The notes below the pieces were generated by a model that was given only the letters and a program-made list of their open reading frames with translations, was not told the DNA's origin and made no database searches. From Deltaproteobacteria bacterium (lineage in GTDB: Bacteria; Desulfobacterota; Desulfarculia; Adiutricales; Adiutricaceae), in NCBI GenBank assembly GCA_031279525.1, contig JAITIH010000283.1, forward strand, positions 1 to 8,352: DNA of 8,352 nt. Direction: 5' to 3'. Positions 1 to 6,312 of the stretch are shown here, in pieces (position 1 is the stretch's first letter; every line of letters begins with the position of its first letter). The translations under genes were made by a program, and so were the position numbers.

Positions 1-122
1 ATAACCAACCTTAAGGGAGCGAGCTGGCCTCACTGTAGACCTTATCGACCGGAGCGCCGAGTGCGGGAAATCCGCATGCTCGGTGCGGAGGGAGGGGAGG
101 GGCAACCCTTCCCTGCCCCTAT
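1..122 (+). mobile_element. Group II intron, 3' end (domains V and VI), partial
   Basis: This is the catalytic 3' end of a self-splicing group II intron; the reverse transcriptase and the upstream domains lie beyond the left edge. Domain V folds from 54 to 86. The lower stem pairs 54-61 with 79-86, with a G-U wobble at 56/84. A two-base bulge (TG, 77-78) follows, and the upper stem pairs 62-66 with 72-76 around a GAAA-containing loop. The wobble position makes the catalytic triad CGC (55-57), the form known from group IIC introns, although A53-G54-C55 could also be read as an AGC triad. Domain VI follows at about 90-118: GA-rich and CT-rich strands close on a GCAA loop (102-105). The intron should end with the AT at 121-122. 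G115 is the only bulged base and sits at the branch-point position, 8 bases from the end, where an A is expected. Positions 1-53 would be the domain IV tail; stops in two of the three frames there fit the end of the intron ORF. Assignment to subclass IIC is tentative. Confidence 0.8.
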
Positions 123-455
123 AAGTCAAGAAAAAACTCTCGATCTAGCTTTTATTTTTTTATTTTTAATTTTGTGTGCCAATATTGAACTCACTGTAAA
201 TCTACCTCTGGTGAGAATTAGCACGGGAATTACGGATGATTTCGCTTAAAATCGCAAAAAAGCCAAAACGACCGGCCTCCTCAAAATTAGAATCGCTGAG
301 CCCAAAAGGATTTTAAAAGGGGACTTTTCCGATTTTTTCGCGCCCGCCCCACGCTTTTAAGCCAAGGTCGAAGTCTGAAGGTTAGAGGTCTCAATTTCCG
401 CTGGCCGTTTTTTTCTTATCGAGCCAACGGTTAATCGGTCGGGAGTCGGCCGTCT
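123..455. other. Intergenic region between intron 3' end and fumarase gene; no gene seen
   Basis: This stretch is the 3' exon flank of the intron and the downstream side of the minus-strand fumarase gene. An AT-rich tract with long T runs lies at about 145-175. No ORF with a credible start, ribosome-binding site or family resemblance is present on either strand, and no fumarase beta subunit is encoded here. A possible weak minus-strand terminator (imperfect 5-bp stem followed by T residues) lies near 255-283, but it is too weak to call. Confidence 0.6.
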
Positions 456-1295
456 TTAAAGTTCGACCCGGCCGCAGCGGAAACTATGGCAGCACAGGTT
501 GACGGCGATGGGCAAAGAGGCCAGGTGGGTCGGGCAGATCTTGACTCTAAGGCCCAAGACGGTGGTTCGCCCGCCTAAGCCCATGGGCCCGACTCCGGAA
601 GCGTTAACGGCCTCGAAAATTTCGTCGGCCAGGAGCCTTTCCTCCTCAAGGCTAGGCTCGTCGTCCAGGATCTCCATGAGGGCCAGGCGAGCCAGGCGCG
701 GGGCCGATTCGAAGGAGCCGCCAATGGAAATTCCCACGTAATAGGGTGGGCAGGCGTCCGGGCCAGCCTGGCCAATGGCCTCGACCACGGCGTTGACGAT
801 GGCTTTTCGGCCAGCGGTCGGCGGAAGGGACATAAAATGGCAGCGGTTGTCGCAGCCCCCGCCCTTGGCCAAGACCCGGACGACCAGCTTGTCGCCGGGG
901 ACGACGACCGTCTCTAGGCTGGCCGGGGCGTCTTCGCCTAAGTTGACGCGCGAGACGGGCCAGCAGGCGGATTTGCGCAGGAAGGCCGAGTTGTAGGCGG
1001 CCTTGACCCCGTCGTTCACGGCTTGGGTCAGGGCCGGGCCGGCCAAGACGACCTCTTGCCCAATGTCCAGGCGCACCTGGGCCAGGCCGGTGTCCTGGCA
1101 GAGGGGCAAAAAGCTCTTGGCCGAGACTTCGCTGTTCAATAAAAGCGCGCTTAAGACGCCGCGCCCTAAGGGGGAAGGCTCGTTATTAAAGGCCTCGGTT
1201 AGGTCGGCCTTGACCCGGGGCGGCAGGACGAAAGCCGTGGTCAGAAAAAGATCCCGGATTTCCTCGCCCACGGTTTGGGTAAAAATCAGTCTCAT
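456..1295 (-). CDS. fumA: Class I fumarate hydratase, alpha subunit (TtdA/FumA N-terminal-like)
   Basis: The 279-residue product matches the alpha chain of two-subunit [4Fe-4S] fumarases, which interconvert fumarate and L-malate in the cytoplasm. The length is usual for the family. Visible family motifs are CQDTG (Cys66), a VNDGV stretch near 93-97, LRKS (106-109), PGDKL (133-137), KGGG (144-147), the CPP motif (Cys182), GIGG-like IGGS (191-194), and a C-terminal THLASLPIAVN segment followed by Cys268-Cys269-His. Cys66, Cys182 and Cys268 or Cys269 are the probable cluster ligands by analogy with characterised class I fumarases. The ATG at 1295 was chosen because MRLIFTQTVGEEIRDL aligns with the normal N-terminus. 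An upstream in-frame TTG at 1352 would add 19 non-family residues, although a GGGG lies just before it; no good Shine-Dalgarno precedes 1295. An oddity is Cys148 and Cys152 in the loop after KGGG, where the family commonly has Ser or Gly. Tartrate dehydratase alpha (TtdA) is an alternative. No beta-subunit gene is adjacent in the window. Confidence 0.88.
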   Translation of the reverse strand: MRLIFTQTVGEEIRDLFLTTAFVLPPRVKADLTEAFNNEPSPLGRGVLSALLLNSEVSAKSFLPLCQDTGLAQVRLDIGQEVVLAGPALTQAVNDGVKAAYNSAFLRKSACWPVSRVNLGEDAPASLETVVVPGDKLVVRVLAKGGGCDNRCHFMSLPPTAGRKAIVNAVVEAIGQAGPDACPPYYVGISIGGSFESAPRLARLALMEILDDEPSLEEERLLADEIFEAVNASGVGPMGLGGRTTVLGLRVKICPTHLASLPIAVNLCCHSFRCGRVEL

Positions 1296-1346
1296 GGCGT
1301 GCCTGGCGGAAATGTTTGGGGGGTAAATTTGGCCCCGCGACTTTGA

Positions 1347-1376
1347 GGCCAAAGGCCCCTTTTGAGGCTTTTGGCC
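1347..1376. repeat. 11-bp inverted repeat abutting the SPOR gene stop codon
   Basis: Positions 1347-1357 (GGCCAAAGGCC) pair with 1366-1376 (GGCTTTTGGCC) around an 8-base loop at 1358-1365. The fold has 10 Watson-Crick pairs and one wobble as + strand RNA; the minus-strand transcript has one A-C mismatch instead. It begins immediately after the stop codon of the SPOR gene and lies upstream of fumarase. No T run follows on the minus strand, so it does not look like an intrinsic terminator. A role as a 3'-end stabiliser or processing site between the two cistrons is possible. It resembles the GGCCTAA-type palindromes elsewhere in the window. Confidence 0.6.
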
Positions 1377-2324
1377 CTACATGGGCCTCACGTAAGGCCG
1401 GTCGACCAGCTTTCGCTGCCTAAGCTCACGGCTGTAAGCCTCGGCCGAGTCTTTGTCCTCGAACGACCCGCTCATGACCCGGTACCACAGCTTATTTTTA
1501 TCCGTAAACTCGGAAATGGCCACGGGTAGGCCCGCGGCCTCTAAACGGTTTTTAAGGTTAATGGCGTTTTCCTGCTTGCCGAAGGCTCCTAAGAGGACGG
1601 TGTACTTTTGGGCCTTCGGCGGCTCCAGCCCTAGATTTGGGTCGTCGGCGACCGGCGGGGCCGGCGGCCGGGCGATGGGCGGGGCCGAAATTCGGGGACG
1701 AGCCTTTTCCGGGGCCGGGGATTTGGCGGCCGCCTTGGCCGGGGGGCTTGAGCTTAAGGTCCGGCCAACCGGCTCCATCCGGCTAATGACCGGGGCCATG
1801 CTTTGGGCGGCGGTGACCATGGGGCTTGGCCGGTCCCGCTCCTCCGGCTTAGGCGTAAATAGGCCAGGGGCCTGGTTAGGGGCCGGGTTGGCGACTGGGG
1901 CTGGGGCTGGGGCCGGCTTAGGCGGGGCGTTGGGCTCGGGCGGAATCGGCCCCTCCGGCGGCGGGCCGATCAGGCTGCCCGACAGGGTAGGGGTCAAGCG
2001 GGGCGAGGCGGACGCCGGGGCCGACTCTTGGGCCGACAGGGCCGGGATCTGGCTGGCCGAGTCGGGCCGGATAGCCAGGGAAAAGCCGACCCAGGCCAAA
2101 ATCACCAAAATCGCCAGCCAAAGGGCCAAAACCCGAAAGTTTAAGGCGGGCTTATTCTGGCCGCGGGCTTTCTTCTCTTTGGGTTCGAAAGAGTCTCGGG
2201 AAAAGCGGGCCGGCCCCCGGCCGCCCGCGACGGGGGGCTGGCGGCTGAAGGCCCGGTAAGCTAAGAGGCCGCCTAAGCCGAGGGCCAAGAAGCCAAAGAC
2301 GGTTAGAATCAGTCCTAACGACAC
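1377..2324 (-). CDS. SPOR-domain membrane protein with two N-terminal helices
   Basis: The 315-residue product is an envelope protein whose last ~75 residues form a SPOR domain (about 238-312: KYTVLLGAFG, then LKNRLEAAGLPV, LWYRVMSGSF and a final YVRP). SPOR domains bind glycan strands stripped of stem peptides and usually send proteins to division sites. Hydrophobic segments lie at about 2-23 and 63-85, separated by a basic stretch (about 35-58) that should be cytoplasmic. A Pro/Ala-rich linker of about 150 residues (90-237) would span the periplasm. Many SPOR proteins have a single anchor, so two helices is less usual. The start is a GTG at 2324, supported by AAGGAG ten bases upstream inside the end of pssA; the intercistronic gap is 7 bases, so translational coupling with pssA is likely. 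The family is clear but the specific role is unknown. The divergent peptidoglycan synthase nearby fits a wall-related job. A long antisense ORF over this gene is a composition shadow. Confidence 0.85.
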   Translation of the reverse strand: MSLGLILTVFGFLALGLGGLLAYRAFSRQPPVAGGRGPARFSRDSFEPKEKKARGQNKPALNFRVLALWLAILVILAWVGFSLAIRPDSASQIPALSAQESAPASASPRLTPTLSGSLIGPPPEGPIPPEPNAPPKPAPAPAPVANPAPNQAPGLFTPKPEERDRPSPMVTAAQSMAPVISRMEPVGRTLSSSPPAKAAAKSPAPEKARPRISAPPIARPPAPPVADDPNLGLEPPKAQKYTVLLGAFGKQENAINLKNRLEAAGLPVAISEFTDKNKLWYRVMSGSFEDKDSAEAYSRELRQRKLVDRPYVRPM

Positions 2325-2331
2325 GGCCTAC

Positions 2332-3225
2332 TCACTCCTTGTCCGGGTCCGGCTGGGGAGGCGGCTCCTTAGGGTCGCCCGGTTCGCCCTGGTCCGGGAG
2401 GCGAGCGTCCGGCAGGGCGCCCGCCCGGCCTTCGGGGCCCAGGGCTCGGCGGCGGCGGTAAGCCCGGATAGGGGTCACGACGAAGCCTGAGGCCAGATAA
2501 ATCAGGGCCAGGGGAAAAAGAATCGTTTTAAGCCTTATTATAGCCACGGCTAAAATAAAAACAATGATGGCCAGGGTCTCGAAAGGGTGGTTGTTTTTGA
2601 CTATTACCCGGTTTTTCAGGCTGAAGTAGTCGAGATTGGAGACCATTAAAAAGGCCGTCGCCACGGTTAAGGCTAAGATGGCGAAACTGTTGGGGGCGAT
2701 GGCGTGCCCGGGCAAGCGGTAATGCCACAAAACGGTCGAGGCGACGACCCCGGCCCCGCCGGGGATGGGCAGGCCCTGAAAAAACCCAGGGTCCCGAAAG
2801 CCGGCGAAAACGTTAAAGCGGGCCAGTCGCAAAGCCCCGCAAGACAAAAAGACGAAGGCGGCCATGACCCCTAGGCTGATGGTTTTTTCCTCGGGCGTGA
2901 TGAGATGGGTCAGCATGTTGGGCCGCAAAGCCCATAGATAGACTAATAGGGCTGGGGCCACCCCGAAGGAGACCAAGTCGCACAAAGAGTCGTACTCTAG
3001 GCCAAAGCGGCTGGTGGTGTCGGTCATCCTGGCCACGGTGCCGTCCAAGGCGTCCATGACGGCGGCCAGAAGGATGGCCGCGGCCGCCGCGACGAAGCGG
3101 CCATGGATGGAGCAGACCATGGAGTAAAAACCGAATAAAAGGCTAAGAGTCGTGAACAGATTGGGGAGGATGTAAATGGCTCGGCGGTTCTGTCCGCGGA
3201 GCTTTCTTTTCTGCGACATTGACAA
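2332..3225 (-). CDS. pssA: CDP-diacylglycerol-serine O-phosphatidyltransferase
   Basis: PssA transfers phosphatidate from CDP-diacylglycerol to L-serine, giving phosphatidylserine, the precursor of phosphatidylethanolamine, in the inner membrane. The complete CDP-alcohol phosphotransferase signature is present with exact spacing: Asp58, Asp61, Gly62, Ala65, Arg66, Gly75, Asp79 and Asp83. Hydrophobic helices follow at roughly 17-40, 44-60, 84-100, 118-137, 155-168, 178-196, 215-231 and 236-254. The N-terminal IYILPNLFTTLSLLFGFYS and the later ARFNVF and FQGLPIPGGAG segments are typical of the type II (Bacillus-like, integral membrane) PssA group and argue against phosphatidylglycerophosphate synthase. 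A hydrophilic Pro/Asp-rich tail (about 261-297) extends past the last helix. The start is ambiguous: the TTG at 3225 has AAGGA ten bases upstream, while the ATG at 3219 is two codons in and only further from that site. The phosphatidylserine decarboxylase gene often found beside pssA is not present here. It is probably the first gene of the minus-strand operon. Confidence 0.93.
   Translation of the reverse strand: MSMSQKRKLRGQNRRAIYILPNLFTTLSLLFGFYSMVCSIHGRFVAAAAAILLAAVMDALDGTVARMTDTTSRFGLEYDSLCDLVSFGVAPALLVYLWALRPNMLTHLITPEEKTISLGVMAAFVFLSCGALRLARFNVFAGFRDPGFFQGLPIPGGAGVVASTVLWHYRLPGHAIAPNSFAILALTVATAFLMVSNLDYFSLKNRVIVKNNHPFETLAIIVFILAVAIIRLKTILFPLALIYLASGFVVTPIRAYRRRRALGPEGRAGALPDARLPDQGEPGDPKEPPPQPDPDKE
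2335..2340 (-). promoter_or_regulatory. Ribosome-binding site for the SPOR gene, inside pssA
   Basis: The minus strand reads AAGGAG here, ten bases before the GTG at 2324. It overlaps the last codons of pssA, which stops at 2332-2334. This site supports the GTG start and suggests that translation of the two genes is coupled. Confidence 0.7.
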
Positions 3226-3310
3226 TGAGTGGTTGTCCTTATGCGACGAATATGGAAAAATGCCTTAAAGTTTCCCGCTGGCCAAGCCAAGCTAGGGAGC
3301 CCAAATTTTT

Positions 3311-3336
3311 CCCAATCCCATTATAACATAATTGGG
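3311..3336. promoter_or_regulatory. Inverted repeat enclosing the pssA -10 element (possible operator)
   Basis: CCCAAT at 3311-3316 is mirrored by ATTGGG at 3331-3336, with 14 bases between them that contain the -10 element. The placement over the promoter core would suit a repressor-binding site. The arms are only six bases long, so chance is a real alternative. Confidence 0.25.
3320..3328 (-). promoter_or_regulatory. Extended -10 promoter for the pssA operon
   Basis: On the minus strand these bases read TGTTATAAT: a perfect -10 hexamer (TATAAT at 3325-3320) preceded by the TGn extension. No good -35 is seen at the expected distance, which is common for extended -10 promoters. Transcription would begin near 3313, leaving a leader of about 88-94 bases before pssA. 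Confidence 0.55.
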
Positions 3337-3590
3337 CTCAACTAAGATTTTTTCTCGCCGGGAGCCAGCCGACCTTTATAAAAATCGGCCCAACGACCGG
3401 CCTAATTGCCAGCCCTCTAGCCAGCCCGGCCAGAGGCCGACTGGGGCGGCCCCAAGGCCATAAAATTCTGGTTTAGCTAACCTTAAAACAGACCTAAAAT
3501 TCCCGACTTTTGGCCCTTGACTAAAGTCGAAAGCTGGCCGCGAAAGCTTGGCCCATAGCCGCGGCCGTAAGGCGGGCGGGAAAAGCCTTT

Positions 3591-3611
3591 GGCCTAAAGG
3601 CCCCTTAGGCC
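3591..3611. repeat. GGCCTAA/TTAGGCC palindrome
   Basis: GGCCTAA at 3591-3597 and TTAGGCC at 3605-3611 form a perfect 7-bp inverted repeat with a 7-base loop. An overlapping alternative pairs GCCTTT with AAAGGC around 3585-3601. It is the clearest of several GGCCTAA-type palindromes in this intergenic region; others lie at 3646-3654 and 3854-3864. Confidence 0.5.
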
Positions 3612-3706
3612 GACGAGGGTCTGGCTAAAAAAGCCCCTAAGGCTTGGCCTAAGCTCGGCTCGCGGCTAAGAGCCTTTGGCCTCGTGGTTATTAAGGGGAT
3701 TTTTTA

Positions 3707-3736
3707 TTGACGGACTTATTGATCTCGCGATATATT
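3707..3736 (+). promoter_or_regulatory. Candidate sigma70 promoter for pbpC
   Basis: TTGACG (3707-3712) and TATATT (3731-3736) are separated by 18 bases, each one base from consensus, in a locally AT-rich segment. The predicted start near 3743 leaves a leader of about 165 bases before the pbpC ATG. A second isolated TATAAT lies at 3764-3769 without a recognisable -35. Confidence 0.5.
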
Positions 3737-3806
3737 TTGTTAGATAAATAAAACCGGATCTGATATAATCTTGAAGACAATTAAGGCAACTGGTTAATAA
3801 TCAATT

Positions 3807-3840
3807 AGGTATAAAATACTGTAGTTTTACCTATTTTTTA
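3807..3840 (+). terminator. Weak hairpin plus T run in the pbpC leader (possible attenuator)
   Basis: AGGTATAAAA (3807-3816) can pair with TTTTACCT (3825-3832) with one bulged T and an 8-base loop, followed by ATTTTTTA (3833-3840). The arrangement resembles an intrinsic terminator between the candidate promoter at 3707-3736 and pbpC. The stem is AT-rich and weak, so this may be no more than AT-rich promoter DNA. Confidence 0.2.
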
Positions 3841-3908
3841 GCCTGAACCAAACGGCCTTAGGCCGGCCGCGCCCTAAAGGTTGACGTTTTGGCGTCCCGC
3901 GAGAGTCA

Positions 3909-6275
3909 ATGCCCGTATTTCGGTCGGAAAAAACCGCTCAGTCGGGGGAAAAAAATCGGCTAGGCCCGCCCTCGCCCCAAGGAGCCCAAGGGGCCAAGAG
4001 CGTTCCTTTAGGCTCGGCTCGCTGGGGCTTAAGGCGATTTGGCCGCCTGGCCCTTAAGGTCGGGGCCCTAGGCCTGGCTTTGGCGATCTTGGCTTTTTGG
4101 GCGGCTTGGCTTTACGTCCCCCAGGTCGACTGTCGGTTCCCCGTCTCCCCTACCCTGTTGGACCGGGAGGGGCGGCTCTTTTACGCCCAGTTGGCCGCCG
4201 ACGACCACTGGCTGTGGCCGGTCGGCTACGAGGACATGGGCCCTTGGCTCCCCAAGATCGCCGTGGCCGCCGAGGACGGCCGCTTCTGGGCCCACCCGGG
4301 CCTAGACCCCCTGGCCCTGGCCAGGGCCCTGGCCCAGAACCTATGGAATTGGAAAATCGTCTCCGGGGCCTCCACCGTCACCGTCCAGACGATTAGGCTT
4401 CTCCAGCCGGCCCCCCGGACCTTGGGGAACAAAGCCAAAGAGTTCATTCAGGCCTTAAAGCTGGAAAGGCGGCTTTCTAAGCGCGAAATCTTGGAGATGT
4501 ACCTTAACCTAGCCCCCTTTGGCGGTAACCTTAAGGGGGTCGGGGCGGCCTCTTGGGCTTATTTCCGGAAAAGGCCGGCCGATTTGTCCTTGGCCGAGAG
4601 CGCGGTTTTAATCGCCGCCCTAAGAGGCCCGGCCCTATACCGGCCCGACTGGCGCCCGGGCCGGGCGAAGGCTAGGCGCGATCTCCTTTTAAGCCGCCTG
4701 GCCCAAAAGGGGGCCATCGCGGCCGCGGAGGCCGAGGCGGCTAGGCGAGAGCCTTTGGTCGCGGCCCGTCACCCCGCCCCCCAAAAGGCCCCACGGTTCG
4801 CCGAGTGGGTTTTAAAGTCCCACCCAAGGCCTTGGGTTTGGGGCGGCCCAGACTACTTAGGCCTCGCCACCTCCATGAACTTGGCCTACCAAGAGCGGCT
4901 GGAGTTTCGGCTGACCCAGGCTCTGGGCCCTTATCCTTCGCGGATCTCCGGGGCCGGGGCCCTTTTGGACAACGCCACTGGCCAGATCCTGGCCTACGTT
5001 GGCAACGCGCGGCCAAACGGCCCCGCCGGCTACGTCGACTTAGCCCAGGCCCGCCGCTCGCCGGGCTCGGCCTTAAAGCCGTTCGTCTACTTAGAGGCCA
5101 TGGCCCAAGGCTTGATCGTCCCGGCCACGCTCTTGGCCGACACGCCTTTGGGGTTGGACAGCCAAGCCCCCCGCAATTTCGACCGCCTCTACCGGGGCCC
5201 GGTGACCGCCAAAATGGCCCTGGCCAACTCCCTAAACGCCCCGGCCGTCCGGGTCGGCCGCTGGCTTGGCCTGGAGAAGGTCCGGTTGGCCCTGGAAAAG
5301 GCCGGCTTTAGCTTCGATCCCGGCCGCGACTACGGGGACTCTATAATTTTAGGCGGCGGCGAGGTCACCCTTTTAGAGCTTTTACGGGCCTACGCCATCT
5401 TAGCCCGCGGCGGCGAGAGCCTTGAGCTTAGGGTCGCCTTCGGCTCGGCCGGCCCGGCCCAAAAGGCCCCCCAGCCCGGCCGGGAGGTTTTCTCGCCGGA
5501 GGCGGCCTGGCTCGTCAACGAGGCCTTAACCGAGCCCACGCGCCTGCCCCTAAGCCTCGCCGGCGACGGCTGGGCCTTTAAGAGCGGCACTTCCCACGGC
5601 TATCGAGACGCTTGGCTGGCCATCTACGGTCCGGTCCGGACGGCGGTCTTTTGGCTAGGCGACCCTAAAGGGGCCGGGAGCCCAGACCTTTCCGGGCTCA
5701 AAGCCTTAGGCCCGGCCGCGGTCCTCTTCTTCCGAGACATAGGCCCCGGGCCGGCCTGGCCGGCCGCCCCGGGCGGGCTGGAAAAGCACGAGGTCTGCCT
5801 CTTGTCCGGGGAGCCTTTGGGGCCCTTTTGCCCGGAGGGCCGGTCGGCTTATCGGTTAAGGGCTCATGCCAAAACCCTACCTTGCCGGGTCCACGTCCGC
5901 CAAAACGGCCGGGTCGTGGCGGCCTGGCCGCCGGAGCTGGCGGGCTACATGGCCAATCTGGAGTTCCAAGGCTCGCCCCGACCTAAGGTCGTCTCGCCAT
6001 TTCCCGGGACGGTGATTCGCTACCCCGGCCCAGGGGCGGGGGTGCCCTTAAAAAGCGAGGCCACGGTTGGCCCGGTTTACTGGTTCGTGGACGGGGAATT
6101 TTTTCAGGCCGTCGGCCCGGGGCGGACCCCGGTCTTGCCGCTGACCCCGGGGCCTCACCGGGTCAGCCTAGTGGACGACCGCGACCAGACGGCCTACAGC
6201 GACTTTACCGTGGTCGGCGGGAGCCTAGAGCCTGAAATTCCAGTATTGCGGCTTAAAAAAAGCCTTGGCGATTAG
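3909..6275 (+). CDS. pbpC: Penicillin-binding protein 1C, bifunctional peptidoglycan synthase
   Basis: The 788-residue class A PBP is anchored in the inner membrane, with a 44-residue cytoplasmic tail, one helix (about 46-70) and a periplasmic remainder. The GT51 glycosyltransferase domain (about 80-260) shows AAEDGRFW with catalytic Glu122, the GASTVTVQ motif (153-160), the RRLSKREILEMYLN motif with Glu196, and APFGGNLKGVGAAS (202-215). The transpeptidase domain (about 340-620) shows SALK with nucleophile Ser387 and Lys390, SLN (441-443) and KSGT (558-561), so both active sites are intact. The C-terminus (about 692-769, from PKVVSPFPGT) is the BiPBP_C domain that marks the PBP1C subgroup, preceded by the typical VCLLSGEPLGPFCP Cys-containing stretch (629-642). 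Family length is about 770-800. The ATG at 3909 has only a weak GAGAG before it, but no better start is seen. PBP1C genes are commonly next to an alpha-2-macroglobulin gene, as here. Large ORFs in other frames over this gene are shadows. Confidence 0.96.
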   Translation: MPVFRSEKTAQSGEKNRLGPPSPQGAQGAKSVPLGSARWGLRRFGRLALKVGALGLALAILAFWAAWLYVPQVDCRFPVSPTLLDREGRLFYAQLAADDHWLWPVGYEDMGPWLPKIAVAAEDGRFWAHPGLDPLALARALAQNLWNWKIVSGASTVTVQTIRLLQPAPRTLGNKAKEFIQALKLERRLSKREILEMYLNLAPFGGNLKGVGAASWAYFRKRPADLSLAESAVLIAALRGPALYRPDWRPGRAKARRDLLLSRLAQKGAIAAAEAEAARREPLVAARHPAPQKAPRFAEWVLKSHPRPWVWGGPDYLGLATSMNLAYQERLEFRLTQALGPYPSRISGAGALLDNATGQILAYVGNARPNGPAGYVDLAQARRSPGSALKPFVYLEAMAQGLIVPATLLADTPLGLDSQAPRNFDRLYRGPVTAKMALANSLNAPAVRVGRWLGLEKVRLALEKAGFSFDPGRDYGDSIILGGGEVTLLELLRAYAILARGGESLELRVAFGSAGPAQKAPQPGREVFSPEAAWLVNEALTEPTRLPLSLAGDGWAFKSGTSHGYRDAWLAIYGPVRTAVFWLGDPKGAGSPDLSGLKALGPAAVLFFRDIGPGPAWPAAPGGLEKHEVCLLSGEPLGPFCPEGRSAYRLRAHAKTLPCRVHVRQNGRVVAAWPPELAGYMANLEFQGSPRPKVVSPFPGTVIRYPGPGAGVPLKSEATVGPVYWFVDGEFFQAVGPGRTPVLPLTPGPHRVSLVDDRDQTAYSDFTVVGGSLEPEIPVLRLKKSLGD

Positions 6276-6312
6276 AGCCCTGGCTTGGCTTCGCCAGTTG
6301 GCGGGATAGCTT

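Larger units (their letters stand above)
3226..3908. other. Divergent intergenic region between pssA and pbpC
   Basis: This 683-base stretch separates two divergently transcribed genes and contains no ORF that I can support. The pssA-proximal part holds an extended -10 promoter (3320-3328, minus). The middle (about 3400-3690) is GC-rich and crowded with short GGCC/CCTAA palindromes. The pbpC-proximal part (about 3690-3840) turns sharply AT-rich and holds the candidate pbpC promoter and a weak hairpin followed by T residues. A final palindrome, GGCCTTAGGCC, sits at 3854-3864, and a small GACG/CGTC hairpin lies at 3883-3896 just before the pbpC start. Confidence 0.7.

Noticed and set aside
61..249. 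A 62-codon + strand open frame
   Set aside because: It runs straight through domains V and VI of the group II intron into AT-rich flank, has no plausible start context and no family resemblance.
255..283. Minus-strand intrinsic terminator for fumarase
   Set aside because: The stem is five pairs including a wobble, with a nine-base loop and an interrupted T run, about 170-200 bases past the stop codon; too weak to call.
1453..2259. A 268-codon + strand open frame
   Set aside because: It is antisense to the SPOR gene. Its Gly/Ala-rich sequence is the reverse reading of the Pro/Ala linker, and the SPOR protein has clear domain support.
3764..3769. Second -10 hexamer (TATAAT) for pbpC
   Set aside because: No recognisable -35 or TGn extension is at the proper distance. 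In AT-rich DNA the hexamer alone is weak evidence, so the 3707-3736 pair is preferred.
4805..5311. A 168-codon + strand open frame within pbpC
   Set aside because: It lies in another frame over the intact transpeptidase region, is Arg/Pro/Gly-rich as expected for a GC shadow, and has no ribosome-binding site.
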